64,000 nucleotides of DNA from Haematospirillum jordaniae. Lineage in GTDB: Bacteria; Pseudomonadota; Alphaproteobacteria; Rhodospirillales; Rhodospirillaceae. Under the pieces are notes generated by a model. It was not told where the DNA came from. It saw only the letters and a program-made list of their open reading frames with translations, and did not search any database. Shown in pieces: positions 28,453 to 36,185 of the stretch; the stretch's first letter is position 1; every line of letters begins with the position of its first letter. The translations under genes were made by a program, and so were the position numbers. The stretch is taken from positions 173,501-237,500 of the forward strand of contig NZ_CP014525.1 in NCBI RefSeq assembly GCF_001611975.1. The letters are read 5' to 3'.

Positions 28453-28761
28453 GGTGCGTCTCCGCTTCTTCACCCTGATCCGGCAAACATACCGGACAGG
28501 ATTGGTTGCGACGTCCTCCAATACAAGAAGTACGGAGGGTATCATCTGCCCCGGAAGCTGAAACTCGACAACGGAACTCTGACACACAAGCATCAGGAAA
28601 ACCGACTGACAAACTCTTCAACTCCCGTCTGTACAGGTGGGGCGCTCCCCTCTTAGACCTTACCTACGCAAGGCACCCGTAGTCTTGGACAGGTTATAAA
28701 CCCCGGCTTAACCGGAGCCTCTGCCAAGGCGGCATAAAAACCGCCCTAACAGATAGCAGCA
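28453..28761. other. 309-nt rplA-rplJ gap
   Basis: Untranslated. It contains a small GC hairpin next to rplA (GGCGG 28728-28732, CCGCC 28741-28745), the L10 leader (about 28628-28705), and about 175 nt of further leader up to the rplJ GTG. No separate gene is supported. Confidence 0.6.
28628..28705 (-). promoter_or_regulatory. Ribosomal protein L10 leader (autoregulatory RNA)
   Basis: In the transcript sense this contains GTCCAAGACTACGGGTGCC (28690-28672) followed by TTGCGTAGG, resembling the conserved L10-L7/L12 binding core of enterobacterial leaders (GTCCAAGAC...GGTG...TGCGTAGG). It lies upstream of rplJ, the position expected for feedback control by L10-(L7/L12)4. Boundaries are approximate. 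Confidence 0.7.
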
Positions 28762-29457
28762 TTACCCCGCAATGGAAGCAATACTGACTTTAACGCCCGG
28801 CCCCATGGTGGAGCTGAGCGAAACTTTCTGCATATAGGACCCTTTCGCCCCAGATGGCTTCGCCTTCTGAAGAGCATCAACAAAAGCCCGAACATTCTCT
28901 ACCAGCTTACCCTCATCAAAGGAAGCCTTACCGATACCTGCATGAACAATACCGGCCTTTTCGACACGGAACTGAACCTGACCTGCCTTGGCTGCCTTGA
29001 CAGCAGAGGCAACATCCACCGTCACTGTACCCAGCTTTGGATTAGGCATCAGACCACGAGGACCAAGAATCTTTGCAACACGTCCGACCAGACCCATCAT
29101 ATCGGGCGATGCAATGCAACGATCAAAGTCAATCTTGCCCTGCTGGATTGATTCCAGAAGCTCCTCGGCACCGACAATATCAGCTCCAGCAGCCTTCGCT
29201 TCATCAGCCTTGCCGGCCTTTGCAAACACAGCAACCCGAACAGCTTTTCCTGTTCCGTGCGGCAACTCCACAACACCGCGAACCATCTGGTCGGCGTGCC
29301 GGGGATCAACACCCAGATTAACGGCAACCTCGATTGTCTCGTCAAATTTGGCCCGAGAGCCTCCTTTTACAAGACCAACCGCTTCAACTAATGTATACAG
29401 CTTCTCGCGATTAACGCCTTCATAAGCTGCGGACAGACGCTTGCCAAGCTTTGCCAT
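28762..29457 (-). CDS. rplA: 50S ribosomal protein L1
   Basis: A 231-residue protein of the L1 stalk that releases deacylated tRNA. Signature IGKASFDEGKLVENVRAF and the conserved LGPRGLMPNPKLGTV are present. In E. coli L1 also represses the L11 operon by binding its leader. Six bases separate it from rplK. Confidence 0.98.
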   Translation of the reverse strand: MAKLGKRLSAAYEGVNREKLYTLVEAVGLVKGGSRAKFDETIEVAVNLGVDPRHADQMVRGVVELPHGTGKAVRVAVFAKAGKADEAKAAGADIVGAEELLESIQQGKIDFDRCIASPDMMGLVGRVAKILGPRGLMPNPKLGTVTVDVASAVKAAKAGQVQFRVEKAGIVHAGIGKASFDEGKLVENVRAFVDALQKAKPSGAKGSYMQKVSLSSTMGPGVKVSIASIAG

Positions 29458-29463
29458 CGTCCC

Positions 29464-29895
29464 TTACTCCTCAACCACCAGACCCATGGAACGAGCAGAG
29501 CCCCTGATCATCTCAGCGGCCGATTCAATTGTATCGCAGTTAAGATCAACCATCTTAACCTGAGCAATCTTGTGAATCTGCGCCATAGTGATCCGGCCAA
29601 CGCTTGCACCACGACCCGGCGTTGTAGACCCTTTGGCAACACTGGCTTCTTTCTTCAAGAAGTAGCTGACAGGCGGCGTCTTGAGAACAAAAGAGAACGT
29701 ACGATCGCCATAGGCCGTGATGACAACAGGAATTGGCGTACCCGGCTCAATCCCTTGGGTTGCCGCATTGAAGCCCTTACAGAACTCCATGATATTCAGA
29801 CCACGCTGACCAAGCGCCGGACCAATCGGCGGAGATGGATTAGCTTTGCCTGCCGGCACCTGCAGCTTGACATAACCAACTATTTTTTTTGCCAT
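29464..29895 (-). CDS. rplK: 50S ribosomal protein L11
   Basis: A 143-residue protein forming the GTPase-associated centre with L10/L7/L12 and the thiostrepton site. The proline-rich N-terminal segment (PAGKANPSPPIGPALGQRG) and C-terminal rRNA-binding domain are intact. It is the presumed substrate of the PrmA methyltransferase at 48566-49495. Confidence 0.98.
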   Translation of the reverse strand: MAKKIVGYVKLQVPAGKANPSPPIGPALGQRGLNIMEFCKGFNAATQGIEPGTPIPVVITAYGDRTFSFVLKTPPVSYFLKKEASVAKGSTTPGRGASVGRITMAQIHKIAQVKMVDLNCDTIESAAEMIRGSARSMGLVVEE

Positions 29896-29993
29896 TTTTT
29901 ACCTCATCACAAAGAAAGGCGGTGGTACAGCCCGGCACAGGCCTCCCACACAAAAACTCCCGAGCAGCGCAAACCGCATACAGCAGGAGCCCC

Positions 29994-30524
29994 CTAGACC
30001 TTTTCGACCTGGGAGAACTCAAGATCTACGGGCGTAGCACGACCGAAGATAGACACAGAAACCTTCAAACGGGCACGCTCTTCATCGACTTCTTCAACCA
30101 TTCCATTGAAGGAAGCAAATGGGCCATCCGCAACACGAATCTGCTCACCCACCTCGAACGTAACAGAGGACTTGGGATGCTCAACACCCTCACGCACTTG
30201 ATTGATAATGCGCTCAGCCTCTTGCTGAGTGATCGGAACAGGGCGCCCGCGGCCACCCAAGAATCCAGTGACTTTCGGCGTATCCTTCACCAAATGCCAG
30301 CTTTCATCTGTCATCTGCATCTTGAGAAGGACATAGCCGGGGAAAAACTTGCGATCGGCATGGACCTTGGAGCCGCGGCGGATCTCCACCACCTCCTCGG
30401 TCGGCACCATAATTTCCTCAAACTGCGCATCCAGCCCCTTGCGAACAGCCTGCTCGCGAATGGACTGGGCAACCTTGTTCTCAAACCCGGAATAAACGTG
30501 CAGAACGTACCAACGCGCTTCCAT
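29994..30524 (-). CDS. nusG: Transcription termination/antitermination protein NusG
   Basis: A 176-residue protein: NGN domain (about 1-110, starting MEARWYVLHVYSGFENKVA) that binds beta', and a C-terminal KOW domain (FEVGEQIRVADGPFASFNG) that binds Rho or S10. It couples transcription to translation and Rho termination. Three bases separate it from secE. Confidence 0.98.
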   Translation of the reverse strand: MEARWYVLHVYSGFENKVAQSIREQAVRKGLDAQFEEIMVPTEEVVEIRRGSKVHADRKFFPGYVLLKMQMTDESWHLVKDTPKVTGFLGGRGRPVPITQQEAERIINQVREGVEHPKSSVTFEVGEQIRVADGPFASFNGMVEEVDEERARLKVSVSIFGRATPVDLEFSQVEKV

Positions 30525-30527
30525 AGA

Positions 30528-30725
30528 TCAGCCTCCCAGGCCAAAAATCAGCTTCACGCCCCAAGCAAGAACCTGGTCTACCATCAAGAAAAAAAGCGCC
30601 GCGAGAACAACCATCACAAAGACCATGACGGTAGACACCGCCGCCTCCTTGCGGGTTGGCCACACAACACGCGCAACCTCTTGGCGGACCTGCCGCACAA
30701 ACTGACCAGGATTGGTTTTTGCCAT
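30528..30725 (-). CDS. secE: Preprotein translocase subunit SecE
   Basis: A 65-residue, single-membrane-span form of SecE; the amphipathic segment QVRQEVARVVWPTRKEA precedes the hydrophobic helix. This short form is typical of alphaproteobacteria, unlike the three-span E. coli protein. The frame is open 51 codons upstream, through tRNA-proximal sequence, so the start MAKTNPGQF at 30725 is chosen. Confidence 0.96.
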   Translation of the reverse strand: MAKTNPGQFVRQVRQEVARVVWPTRKEAAVSTVMVFVMVVLAALFFLMVDQVLAWGVKLIFGLGG

Positions 30726-30882
30726 GGCTCTACTCAACACCCACCGGAAAACTGCACAACACCAAACGCCGGAAACGATACGAACAAGAGGCTCCAGACC
30801 AACTCGCGGAGGAGCCACACGCAAGCACCAACACGATACGACAGCGCCCGGCACTGGCCGGGCACGGTCTTTCAGCAATCCT

Positions 30883-30958
30883 TGGCAGGGGCGGCAGGGA
30901 TCGAACCCGCAACCCCCGGTTTTGGAGACCGGTGCTCTACCAGTTGAGCTACACCCCT
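30883..30958 (-). tRNA. tRNA-Trp (CCA anticodon)
   Basis: A full cloverleaf: acceptor AGGGGTG pairs with CGCCCCT, anticodon loop centred on CCA, T-arm GGGTTCGATCC, and an encoded 3' CCA. It lies between tuf and secE, the conserved proteobacterial position. Confidence 0.97.
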
Positions 30959-31049
30959 TCAGGACGCCTAGACCGAACCAAAACGCATAACACGCACATT
31001 AACAGTGCAAATTTTGCCTTGGCTTCTTCCGGAATGACCGGAGCGGCAG

Positions 31050-31078
31050 GGTATAACCGGACACCCCGGAAAGATCAA
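31050..31078 (-). promoter_or_regulatory. Candidate promoter ahead of tRNA-Trp-secE-nusG
   Basis: On the minus strand, TTGATC (31078-31073) and TATACC (31055-31050) are separated by exactly 17 nt in the tuf-tRNA-Trp gap, about 90 nt before the tRNA. Each hexamer matches the sigma-70 consensus at four of six positions. Confidence 0.4.
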
Positions 31079-31085
31079 GCCTTTT

Positions 31086-31118
31086 CCGGAAGATTTCATT
31101 CAAACCTTCCGGAACGAC
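31086..31118 (-). terminator. Inverted repeat after the second tuf
   Basis: CCGGAAG and CTTCCGG arms flank a 13-base AT-rich loop just downstream of tuf. The tail is AAAAGG rather than a T-run, so a processing site or weak terminator is more likely than a strong stop. Confidence 0.35.
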
Positions 31119-32325
31119 TTCGATTTTGGATTGTTACTTGTTAATTTTGGAGACGACGCCGGCACCGACGGTTCTGCCGCCTTCGCGGATGGCGAAGCGG
31201 AGACCTTCATCCATGGCGATAGGGGCAATCAGGCGAACGCTGATACGGATATTGTCTCCAGGCATGACCATCTCAGTACCTTCCGGCAGTGCGATTGTTC
31301 CGGTCACGTCGGTGGTACGGAAGTAGAACTGCGGGCGGTAGTTGGAGAAGAACGGCGTATGACGGCCTCCTTCGTCCTTCGACAGAATATAGCATTCCGA
31401 TTCAAACTCGGTATGCGGCGTAATCGAACCTGGCTTGGCCAGAACTTGGCCACGCACCACGTCATCGCGCTTCACGCCACGCAGCAGCGCACCGATATTG
31501 TCACCGGCCTCACCCTGGTCCAGAAGCTTGCGGAACATTTCAACGCCGGTACAGGTGGTCTTGGTGGTATCTTTCAGCCCAATGATCTCGACTTCGTCGT
31601 TGACCTTCAGGATACCGCGCTCTACACGACCGGTCGCAACGGTACCACGACCGGAGATCGTGAACACATCTTCAATCGGCATCAGGAACGGCAGGTCTTT
31701 CGGACGATCCGGCTGCGGAATGTATTCATCAACAGCGCGCATCAGCTCCAGAATCGCTTCCTTGCCGATCTTTGGGTCGCTATCTTCCAGAACGGCCAAC
31801 GCAGAGCCCTTGATGATGGGAATATCATCCCCGGGGAAGTCATACGAAGACAGAAGCTCGCGGATTTCCAGCTCAACCAGCTCCAGAAGCTCCGGATCGT
31901 CAACCTGATCAACCTTGTTCAGGAACACAACCAAGGCCGGAACACCAACCTGACGAGCCAGAAGAATGTGTTCGCGGGTCTGCGGCATCGGACCATCTGC
32001 AGCCGAAACAACCAGAATAGCGCCATCCATCTGTGCAGCACCGGTGATCATGTTCTTCACATAGTCAGCGTGACCCGGGCAGTCAACGTGCGCGTAGTGG
32101 CGGTTTGTCGTCTCATACTCAACATGGGCCGTCGAGATCGTAATACCGCGAGCGCGTTCTTCGGGGGCCTTGTCAATCTGGTCGTACGCGGAAAACGTAG
32201 CGCCACCCGTCTCAGCCAATACCTTCGTGATCGCCGCCGTCAATGACGTCTTACCATGGTCAACGTGGCCAATCGTGCCAACGTTGCAGTGCGGCTTCGT
32301 CCGCTCAAATTTTGCCTTGCTCATT
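31111..32325 (-). repeat. tuf duplication, copy next to tRNA-Gly
   Basis: This is the second member of the pair with 13903-15117. The repeat edges match the tuf coding sequence almost exactly, with 23 nt shared beyond the stop; flanking sequence is unrelated. Confidence 0.85.
31134..32324 (-). CDS. tuf: Elongation factor Tu, copy 2
   Basis: Same 396-residue protein as the str-operon copy. The frame opens 24 codons upstream, but MSKAKFERTKPH at 32324 is the family start. The 5' flank lacks the clear GGAG of copy 1; AAGG is eleven bases upstream, so initiation may differ. It lies in the tRNA-Tyr-tRNA-Gly-tuf-tRNA-Trp cluster, comparable to E. coli tufB. Confidence 0.98.
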   Translation of the reverse strand: MSKAKFERTKPHCNVGTIGHVDHGKTSLTAAITKVLAETGGATFSAYDQIDKAPEERARGITISTAHVEYETTNRHYAHVDCPGHADYVKNMITGAAQMDGAILVVSAADGPMPQTREHILLARQVGVPALVVFLNKVDQVDDPELLELVELEIRELLSSYDFPGDDIPIIKGSALAVLEDSDPKIGKEAILELMRAVDEYIPQPDRPKDLPFLMPIEDVFTISGRGTVATGRVERGILKVNDEVEIIGLKDTTKTTCTGVEMFRKLLDQGEAGDNIGALLRGVKRDDVVRGQVLAKPGSITPHTEFESECYILSKDEGGRHTPFFSNYRPQFYFRTTDVTGTIALPEGTEMVMPGDNIRISVRLIAPIAMDEGLRFAIREGGRTVGAGVVSKINK

Positions 32326-32415
32326 TCAGCACATGCCTTCTGAATGCTACTTGCTAGGGGGATTGACGTGCGCCAAGGCCGCCCCCGGCACAACACCAGA
32401 GAATGTTCAGTGCAT

Positions 32416-32489
32416 TGGAGCGGGTGATGGGAATCGAACCCACGTAGCCAGCTTGGAAGGCTGGAGCTTTGCCATTAAGCTACACCCGC
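32416..32489 (-). tRNA. tRNA-Gly (TCC anticodon)
   Basis: Acceptor GCGGGTG pairs with CACCCGC, anticodon loop CTTCCAA gives TCC, and 3' CCA is encoded. It lies between tRNA-Tyr and tuf. Confidence 0.97.
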
Positions 32490-32542
32490 ACACCTGTACC
32501 TTGTCATACACGCAGCGCAAGGAGCTGTATGACGCTGCTGTA

Positions 32543-32628
32543 TGGTGGAGGGGGTAGGATTCGAACCTACGTAGACATCCGTCGGCAGATTTACAGTCTG
32601 CTGCCATTAACCACTCGGCCACCCCTCC
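32543..32628 (-). tRNA. tRNA-Tyr (GTA anticodon)
   Basis: A class II tRNA with a long variable arm, acceptor GGAGGGG pairing with CCCCTCC, anticodon GTA, and encoded CCA. First gene of the tRNA-Tyr-tRNA-Gly-tuf transcript. Confidence 0.97.
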
Positions 32629-32664
32629 ATGGGTACCGCGATAACCCGCATCAGCGGGAGGCCC

Positions 32665-32716
32665 GGGTTTACTAGGACACAGCCCCCCTTGTCAACGGGA
32701 AAATAAGCCCTACTCT
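32665..32716. promoter_or_regulatory. Divergent promoter region, tRNA-Tyr / rlmB
   Basis: The minus strand has a perfect TTGACA (32695-32690) about 62 nt upstream of tRNA-Tyr with a weak TAGTAA -10 region near 32669-32674. The plus strand reads TTGTCA at 32689-32694 with TACTCT 16 nt later, pointing to rlmB. The two -35 elements overlap in TTGTCAA. Confidence 0.45.
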
Positions 32717-32760
32717 GCACGCCAACCTATTCCGGTACCCTTACTTTTCAGGAGTCCCAT

Positions 32761-33606
32761 ATGTCCCGCAAGCCGCGTTCCCAAACCTCCGGACGACGCG
32801 ACACCCCCCGCCCCCGTCCAGCAGGTCACCAGCGCGAAGAGCGTACCCGGCATCCCGATGCGGGAACAGGTATCTGGCTGTACGGAAAGCACCCCGTGGA
32901 AGCGGCACTGCTCAACCCGGATCGCCCGTGTATACAGCTGATGGCTACACGTGACGTGCTAGAGACAATGGATACAGCCGCCAAGCAGGCACTCCGCCAG
33001 ATTCCCTCCACGATCATAGACCGGGAAGAACTGGATCTTCTTCTACCACCCGGCAGCGTGCACCAAGGCCTTGCCCTGCAGGTCAGAGCCTTGCCCACCA
33101 TCGGCACAGAAGATGTTGTTTCCAAATCCAGAAATATGGATTCAGCAACCGTGCTGATCCTAGATCAGGTGACAGACCCACACAATGTCGGAGCCATCAT
33201 CCGGTCAGCCGCCGCATTTGGGGCATTGGCTGTTATTATACAGGACCGGCATTCGCCGGAAGAAACAGGGACACTGGCCAAATCCGCATCCGGCGCCTTG
33301 GAACGCATGCCCCTGATACGCGTTTCCAACTTGGTACGGGCTATGTCTGTTCTCAAGGACGGCGGTTTCTGGATAGCCGGATTGACCGCGGATGCCCCCT
33401 CCACCCTTCCGGAAGCACGACTATCAGGAAAAATAGCGCTGACACTTGGATCAGAGGGAAGCGGCCTGCGTCGGTTAACCCGTGAAAACTGCGATATTCT
33501 CACGTCCCTGCCCATGAGCGGAGCCGTCGAGAGTCTGAACGTTTCCAATGCCGCCGCCGTGGCCTTATACGAGCTTTTCCGGACACAAACAGCAAGAACG
33601 GTATAA
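32761..33606 (+). CDS. rlmB: 23S rRNA 2'-O-methyltransferase, RlmB/TrmH family
   Basis: A SpoU-family (SPOUT fold) enzyme, 281 residues. After a basic, disordered tail (1-38) comes the substrate-binding domain starting WLYGKHPVEAAL, then the three catalytic motifs: LDQVTDPHNVGAIIRSAAAF, ALTLGSEGSGLRRL and SLNVSNAAAVALYE, which form the SAM-binding knot. RlmB methylates G2251 in the P loop of 23S rRNA. AGGAG lies six bases before ATG. A TrmH-like tRNA substrate cannot be excluded. Confidence 0.9.
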   Translation: MSRKPRSQTSGRRDTPRPRPAGHQREERTRHPDAGTGIWLYGKHPVEAALLNPDRPCIQLMATRDVLETMDTAAKQALRQIPSTIIDREELDLLLPPGSVHQGLALQVRALPTIGTEDVVSKSRNMDSATVLILDQVTDPHNVGAIIRSAAAFGALAVIIQDRHSPEETGTLAKSASGALERMPLIRVSNLVRAMSVLKDGGFWIAGLTADAPSTLPEARLSGKIALTLGSEGSGLRRLTRENCDILTSLPMSGAVESLNVSNAAAVALYELFRTQTARTV

Positions 33607-33682
33607 AAAACATACTGTCAGACATAAAAAAGGGGTTTCCCTCTGGCGAGCAGCAGTTTATTTAGTGCCGCAGCCAGATCAT

Positions 33683-33758
33683 GCCCCTATAGCTCAGCTG
33701 GTAGAGCACCTGATTTGTAATCAGGGGGTCGCGGGTTCAAGTCCTGCTGGGGGCACCA
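33683..33758 (+). tRNA. tRNA-Thr (TGT anticodon)
   Basis: Acceptor GCCCCTA pairs with TGGGGGC (with one G-T), anticodon loop TTTGTAA gives TGT, and CCA is encoded. It is on the opposite strand from the other tRNAs of the cluster and is followed directly by a strong hairpin. Confidence 0.97.
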
Positions 33759-33764
33759 GATATC

Positions 33765-33804
33765 ACAAGGGCCCCGGATGTCACCAGAAGTCCGGGGCCC
33801 TTGT
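33765..33804 (+). terminator. Terminator after tRNA-Thr
   Basis: A perfect 14-bp stem (ACAAGGGCCCCGGA / TCCGGGGCCCTTGT) with a 12-base loop starts seven bases after the tRNA. The tail CTGTTCC is poor in T but the stem is very stable. Confidence 0.75.
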
Positions 33805-34078
33805 CTGTTCCAACCCCATCCGGTTTGGAACAACACACGTATTCGTCTCGCCAGAAACGCGCGATCTATCATTCAGGCCACAACATAAACGCCTTAGAAT
33901 CAGCACGATACATTCTCTTCCGGTATTCTTGAACAGGACTACCGGAGGAAAAATGCATGATCACATGCATGCATGTGGACGCAGGGCGCCCCCAGGGTAA
34001 GAGTGGAGGGAGAGATGCGCACACATACAACTGACTCTGGCTGTTGTGGCGCAACAGGGGCACAGCAGGATTCTGCGT
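33805..34078. other. Region between the tRNA-Thr terminator and the secreted-protein gene
   Basis: It holds a possible 15-codon ORF at 33953-34000 and a second strong ribosome-binding site (GGAGGGAG at 34005-34012) before an ATG at 34015. That ATG opens a 60-codon frame overlapping the next gene out of phase. No protein family is recognised in either. Confidence 0.4.
33953..34000 (+). CDS. Possible 15-residue His/Met/Cys-rich peptide
   Basis: The ORF MHDHMHACGRRAPPG has a good ribosome-binding site (GGAGG four bases upstream). Three His, two Met and one Cys fall within its first eight residues, a composition seen in metal ligands. It precedes a small exported-protein gene by 78 nt. It could be a leader peptide or chance; no family recognised. 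Confidence 0.3.
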   Translation: MHDHMHACGRRAPPG

Positions 34079-34537
34079 ATGGCAGATTCGCCACAGACAA
34101 CACCAACGTTTCTGTATCCAGGCATCTTAGTCATTGCCCTGATGCTTTGGCTGCCACCGCGCCCTGCCTTCGGATCTCCCGAGACCGGGGCCGATGAAAG
34201 CATCATGCAAATCTCCGTGGCCTTTGCTGAATGCTCTGGCTTCTATCGCGCCTTGTCGATGGCGAGTCGCAACCGCAGGACAGCAGAACAGATAGGGCAA
34301 ATCGGTACCGACGTCGGCGTAACAGCAACCCTGATCGCATCCCTATCCATGGAATGGGACCAAGCCATGTCCTTTACCCGCCACGTTGCCGGTCAATCCG
34401 CATCACGCTGGAAACCTGCTATCAATGCCCGCAATCCGTCTGTTCTCCAACACTACCTTGCCTGCGAGAGCTTGGGTGCCCTTCATGGAGATCTATCCAT
34501 AGAGGGCCAAGACAGAACTATTCCTGACAACCCATGA
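34079..34537 (+). CDS. Hypothetical secreted protein
   Basis: Not recognised. From ATG 34079 it encodes 152 residues: a short polar start, a hydrophobic stretch (about 12-26) and an AFG-SPE-type cleavage site suggest a signal peptide, followed by a mostly helical mature part with two cysteines (AECSGFY and LACESLG). AGGA lies eight bases before the ATG; an in-frame GTG at 34046 would add 11 residues. It leads a run of three small genes. Confidence 0.6.
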   Translation: MADSPQTTPTFLYPGILVIALMLWLPPRPAFGSPETGADESIMQISVAFAECSGFYRALSMASRNRRTAEQIGQIGTDVGVTATLIASLSMEWDQAMSFTRHVAGQSASRWKPAINARNPSVLQHYLACESLGALHGDLSIEGQDRTIPDNP

Positions 34538-34580
34538 CTGTGTTAGCCTGTGTCATCAACGGGCTTTGAAGCGTGCTGCC

Positions 34581-34964
34581 ATGACCCGCCCCTCTGTTTT
34601 CCAGACTGACGACACGGAAGGCCTGCAGCAACGGCGCAGGTTTCTGGACGAGGTTGAGATCTCCATCAGGTCGGCAAACCGTGAAATTATTCACGAAAAG
34701 GTTCCTCACTTTACTAGGGACTCCTTTTTTCGCGTCGCTGTCTCCGTTGCACGCTTGCGGGCCAGCTATCTGCTTGCTGTTACAACCATGGACTGGCAAC
34801 GCGCCTCAGAGACGGGCATTCGGGATATCGGACGCCTGCGCACCATGTATGAAGAAGCACGTGAAGGCCTTGTCGCATTGGAACACGCCATAGAGGTCGG
34901 CTACGTCGACATTGTTGAAGATGCCATCCCCATGCCACCACCACCACCGGAGCCACAGGAATGA
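34581..34964 (+). CDS. Hypothetical helical protein
   Basis: Not recognised. 127 residues from ATG 34581 (a TTG five codons earlier is possible). Charged and probably helical, without signal peptide or membrane span, and ending in a proline-rich tail (MPPPPPEPQE). Its stop overlaps the next start by four bases (ATGA), so the two are probably co-translated. Confidence 0.65.
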   Translation: MTRPSVFQTDDTEGLQQRRRFLDEVEISIRSANREIIHEKVPHFTRDSFFRVAVSVARLRASYLLAVTTMDWQRASETGIRDIGRLRTMYEEAREGLVALEHAIEVGYVDIVEDAIPMPPPPPEPQE

Positions 34965-35263
34965 CACTCCCTCCCCGTCAGGATCGTCCCTTGCCACCAC
35001 CGGTTCGGCGCGGCGAAGGTCCGGGCCTTCCCTTGCCGGGGCGGCCTGCCACCCCCACTGCACAAGCACTCGGATTACGGGGATCAAAGGCACCACGGAC
35101 AGCGCCCAACGAAAAGGTATGTCAAAAATGCGGCGCCCTGTTCCGGTGGGAACACCCCGGTGCCGACCAGCAGGGAGCGCCGCTGACGCTCAAGCTGATG
35201 ACACCGGGGCAAAAGTGCGACTGCGGCTATGGGGCCGTACGCACAAAACCACGCAAACCCTGA
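34961..35263 (+). CDS. Hypothetical protein with CxxC and CxC motifs
   Basis: Not recognised. 100 residues: a proline/arginine-rich first half (1-50) and a second half with VCQKCGALFRW and KCDCGYGAV, four cysteines in an arrangement that could hold zinc. Translationally coupled to the preceding gene. It ends three bases before the convergent ctaB stop, so the two transcripts share almost no spacer. Confidence 0.65.
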   Translation: MTLPPRQDRPLPPPVRRGEGPGLPLPGRPATPTAQALGLRGSKAPRTAPNEKVCQKCGALFRWEHPGADQQGAPLTLKLMTPGQKCDCGYGAVRTKPRKP

Positions 35264-35266
35264 CCC

Positions 35267-36133
35267 CTACCACAAGACCGGCAGGTGCCTATCCAAGACA
35301 ACAGCCAGGAAGATAAGGGACAGATATTGCATTGACCCCAGAAAGACCTGCCGTGCCTCTGGCCGGCCCGGGACACGGAACAGCCGTATATTCTGCCAAA
35401 GGAACAGCAACGCAGCTCCTGTCGAGACAGCACCATACACCGCCCCCAGAAGCCCCATCACCCAAGGAACCGCTGCAGACATCACCAGAAGAATGGTGTT
35501 GCCCAGAATCCACCGTGAACAACGGGCTTCCCCAACCAGAACCGGCAACATAGGAACACCAACGCCGGCATAATCATCCTTGAGCAGGATAGCCAAGGCC
35601 CAGAAATGGGAAGGCGTCCAGAGAAACAAGGTAATCGCCATAAGTACGGGCAACAGCCAAACACCGGGATCAAAGGCCGCTGCACCCGCCAGAACAGCAA
35701 AACTGCCCGCAGCCCCGCCAATGACAATGTTCAGCCATGTGCGACGCTTGAGCCAGACCGTATAGACAATGGCATAAATAAACGCCCCCAAGAAAAGGTG
35801 CAGCGCCACGGCCCAGTTAAAAGCCCCTAAGGCCAGCCACAGGCCAGCCACAAGAAGAAGCCCCGAAAACCACAAGGCATGCACCGGCTTGCTGATAAGT
35901 CCAGCAGCCAAAGGACGACCGGCCGTGCGCTTCATCCGGCGATCAATGTCACGATCATAGAAATGATTGAAGACGGACGAACCCGCAGACCCAAGAAGCA
36001 TGGCCAAGACCAGAACCACCAAGGCGGCCGGATCCAAGCGTTCGGCAACGGCTGCATAGCCAACGGCTGCAGTCAGCGCAATCATGACACCAATTCTGGG
36101 CTTGCACAGCTCCAGATAACCAAAAAAATTCAT
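35267..36133 (-). CDS. ctaB: Protoheme IX farnesyltransferase (heme o synthase)
   Basis: A UbiA-family prenyltransferase of 288 residues with about nine membrane spans. It adds farnesyl to heme b, giving heme o for heme-copper oxidases. The first Asp-rich motif NHFYDRDIDRRMKRTAGRP (about 57-75) and the KPRI start segment mark it as CtaB/CyoE rather than UbiA proper. GGGGAG precedes the ATG. It lies 52 nt downstream of a divergent oxidase subunit I. Confidence 0.88.
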   Translation of the reverse strand: MNFFGYLELCKPRIGVMIALTAAVGYAAVAERLDPAALVVLVLAMLLGSAGSSVFNHFYDRDIDRRMKRTAGRPLAAGLISKPVHALWFSGLLLVAGLWLALGAFNWAVALHLFLGAFIYAIVYTVWLKRRTWLNIVIGGAAGSFAVLAGAAAFDPGVWLLPVLMAITLFLWTPSHFWALAILLKDDYAGVGVPMLPVLVGEARCSRWILGNTILLVMSAAVPWVMGLLGAVYGAVSTGAALLFLWQNIRLFRVPGRPEARQVFLGSMQYLSLIFLAVVLDRHLPVLW

Positions 36134-36185
36134 AGGACTCCCCTTCCCTCCAAACCCCTCGGATCATCACCCCAGAACAGACCAC

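Noticed and set aside
33961..33984. Repeated CATGCATG motif as a mobile-element end
   Set aside because: Only a short local palindrome; no second copy, target duplication or transposase was found.
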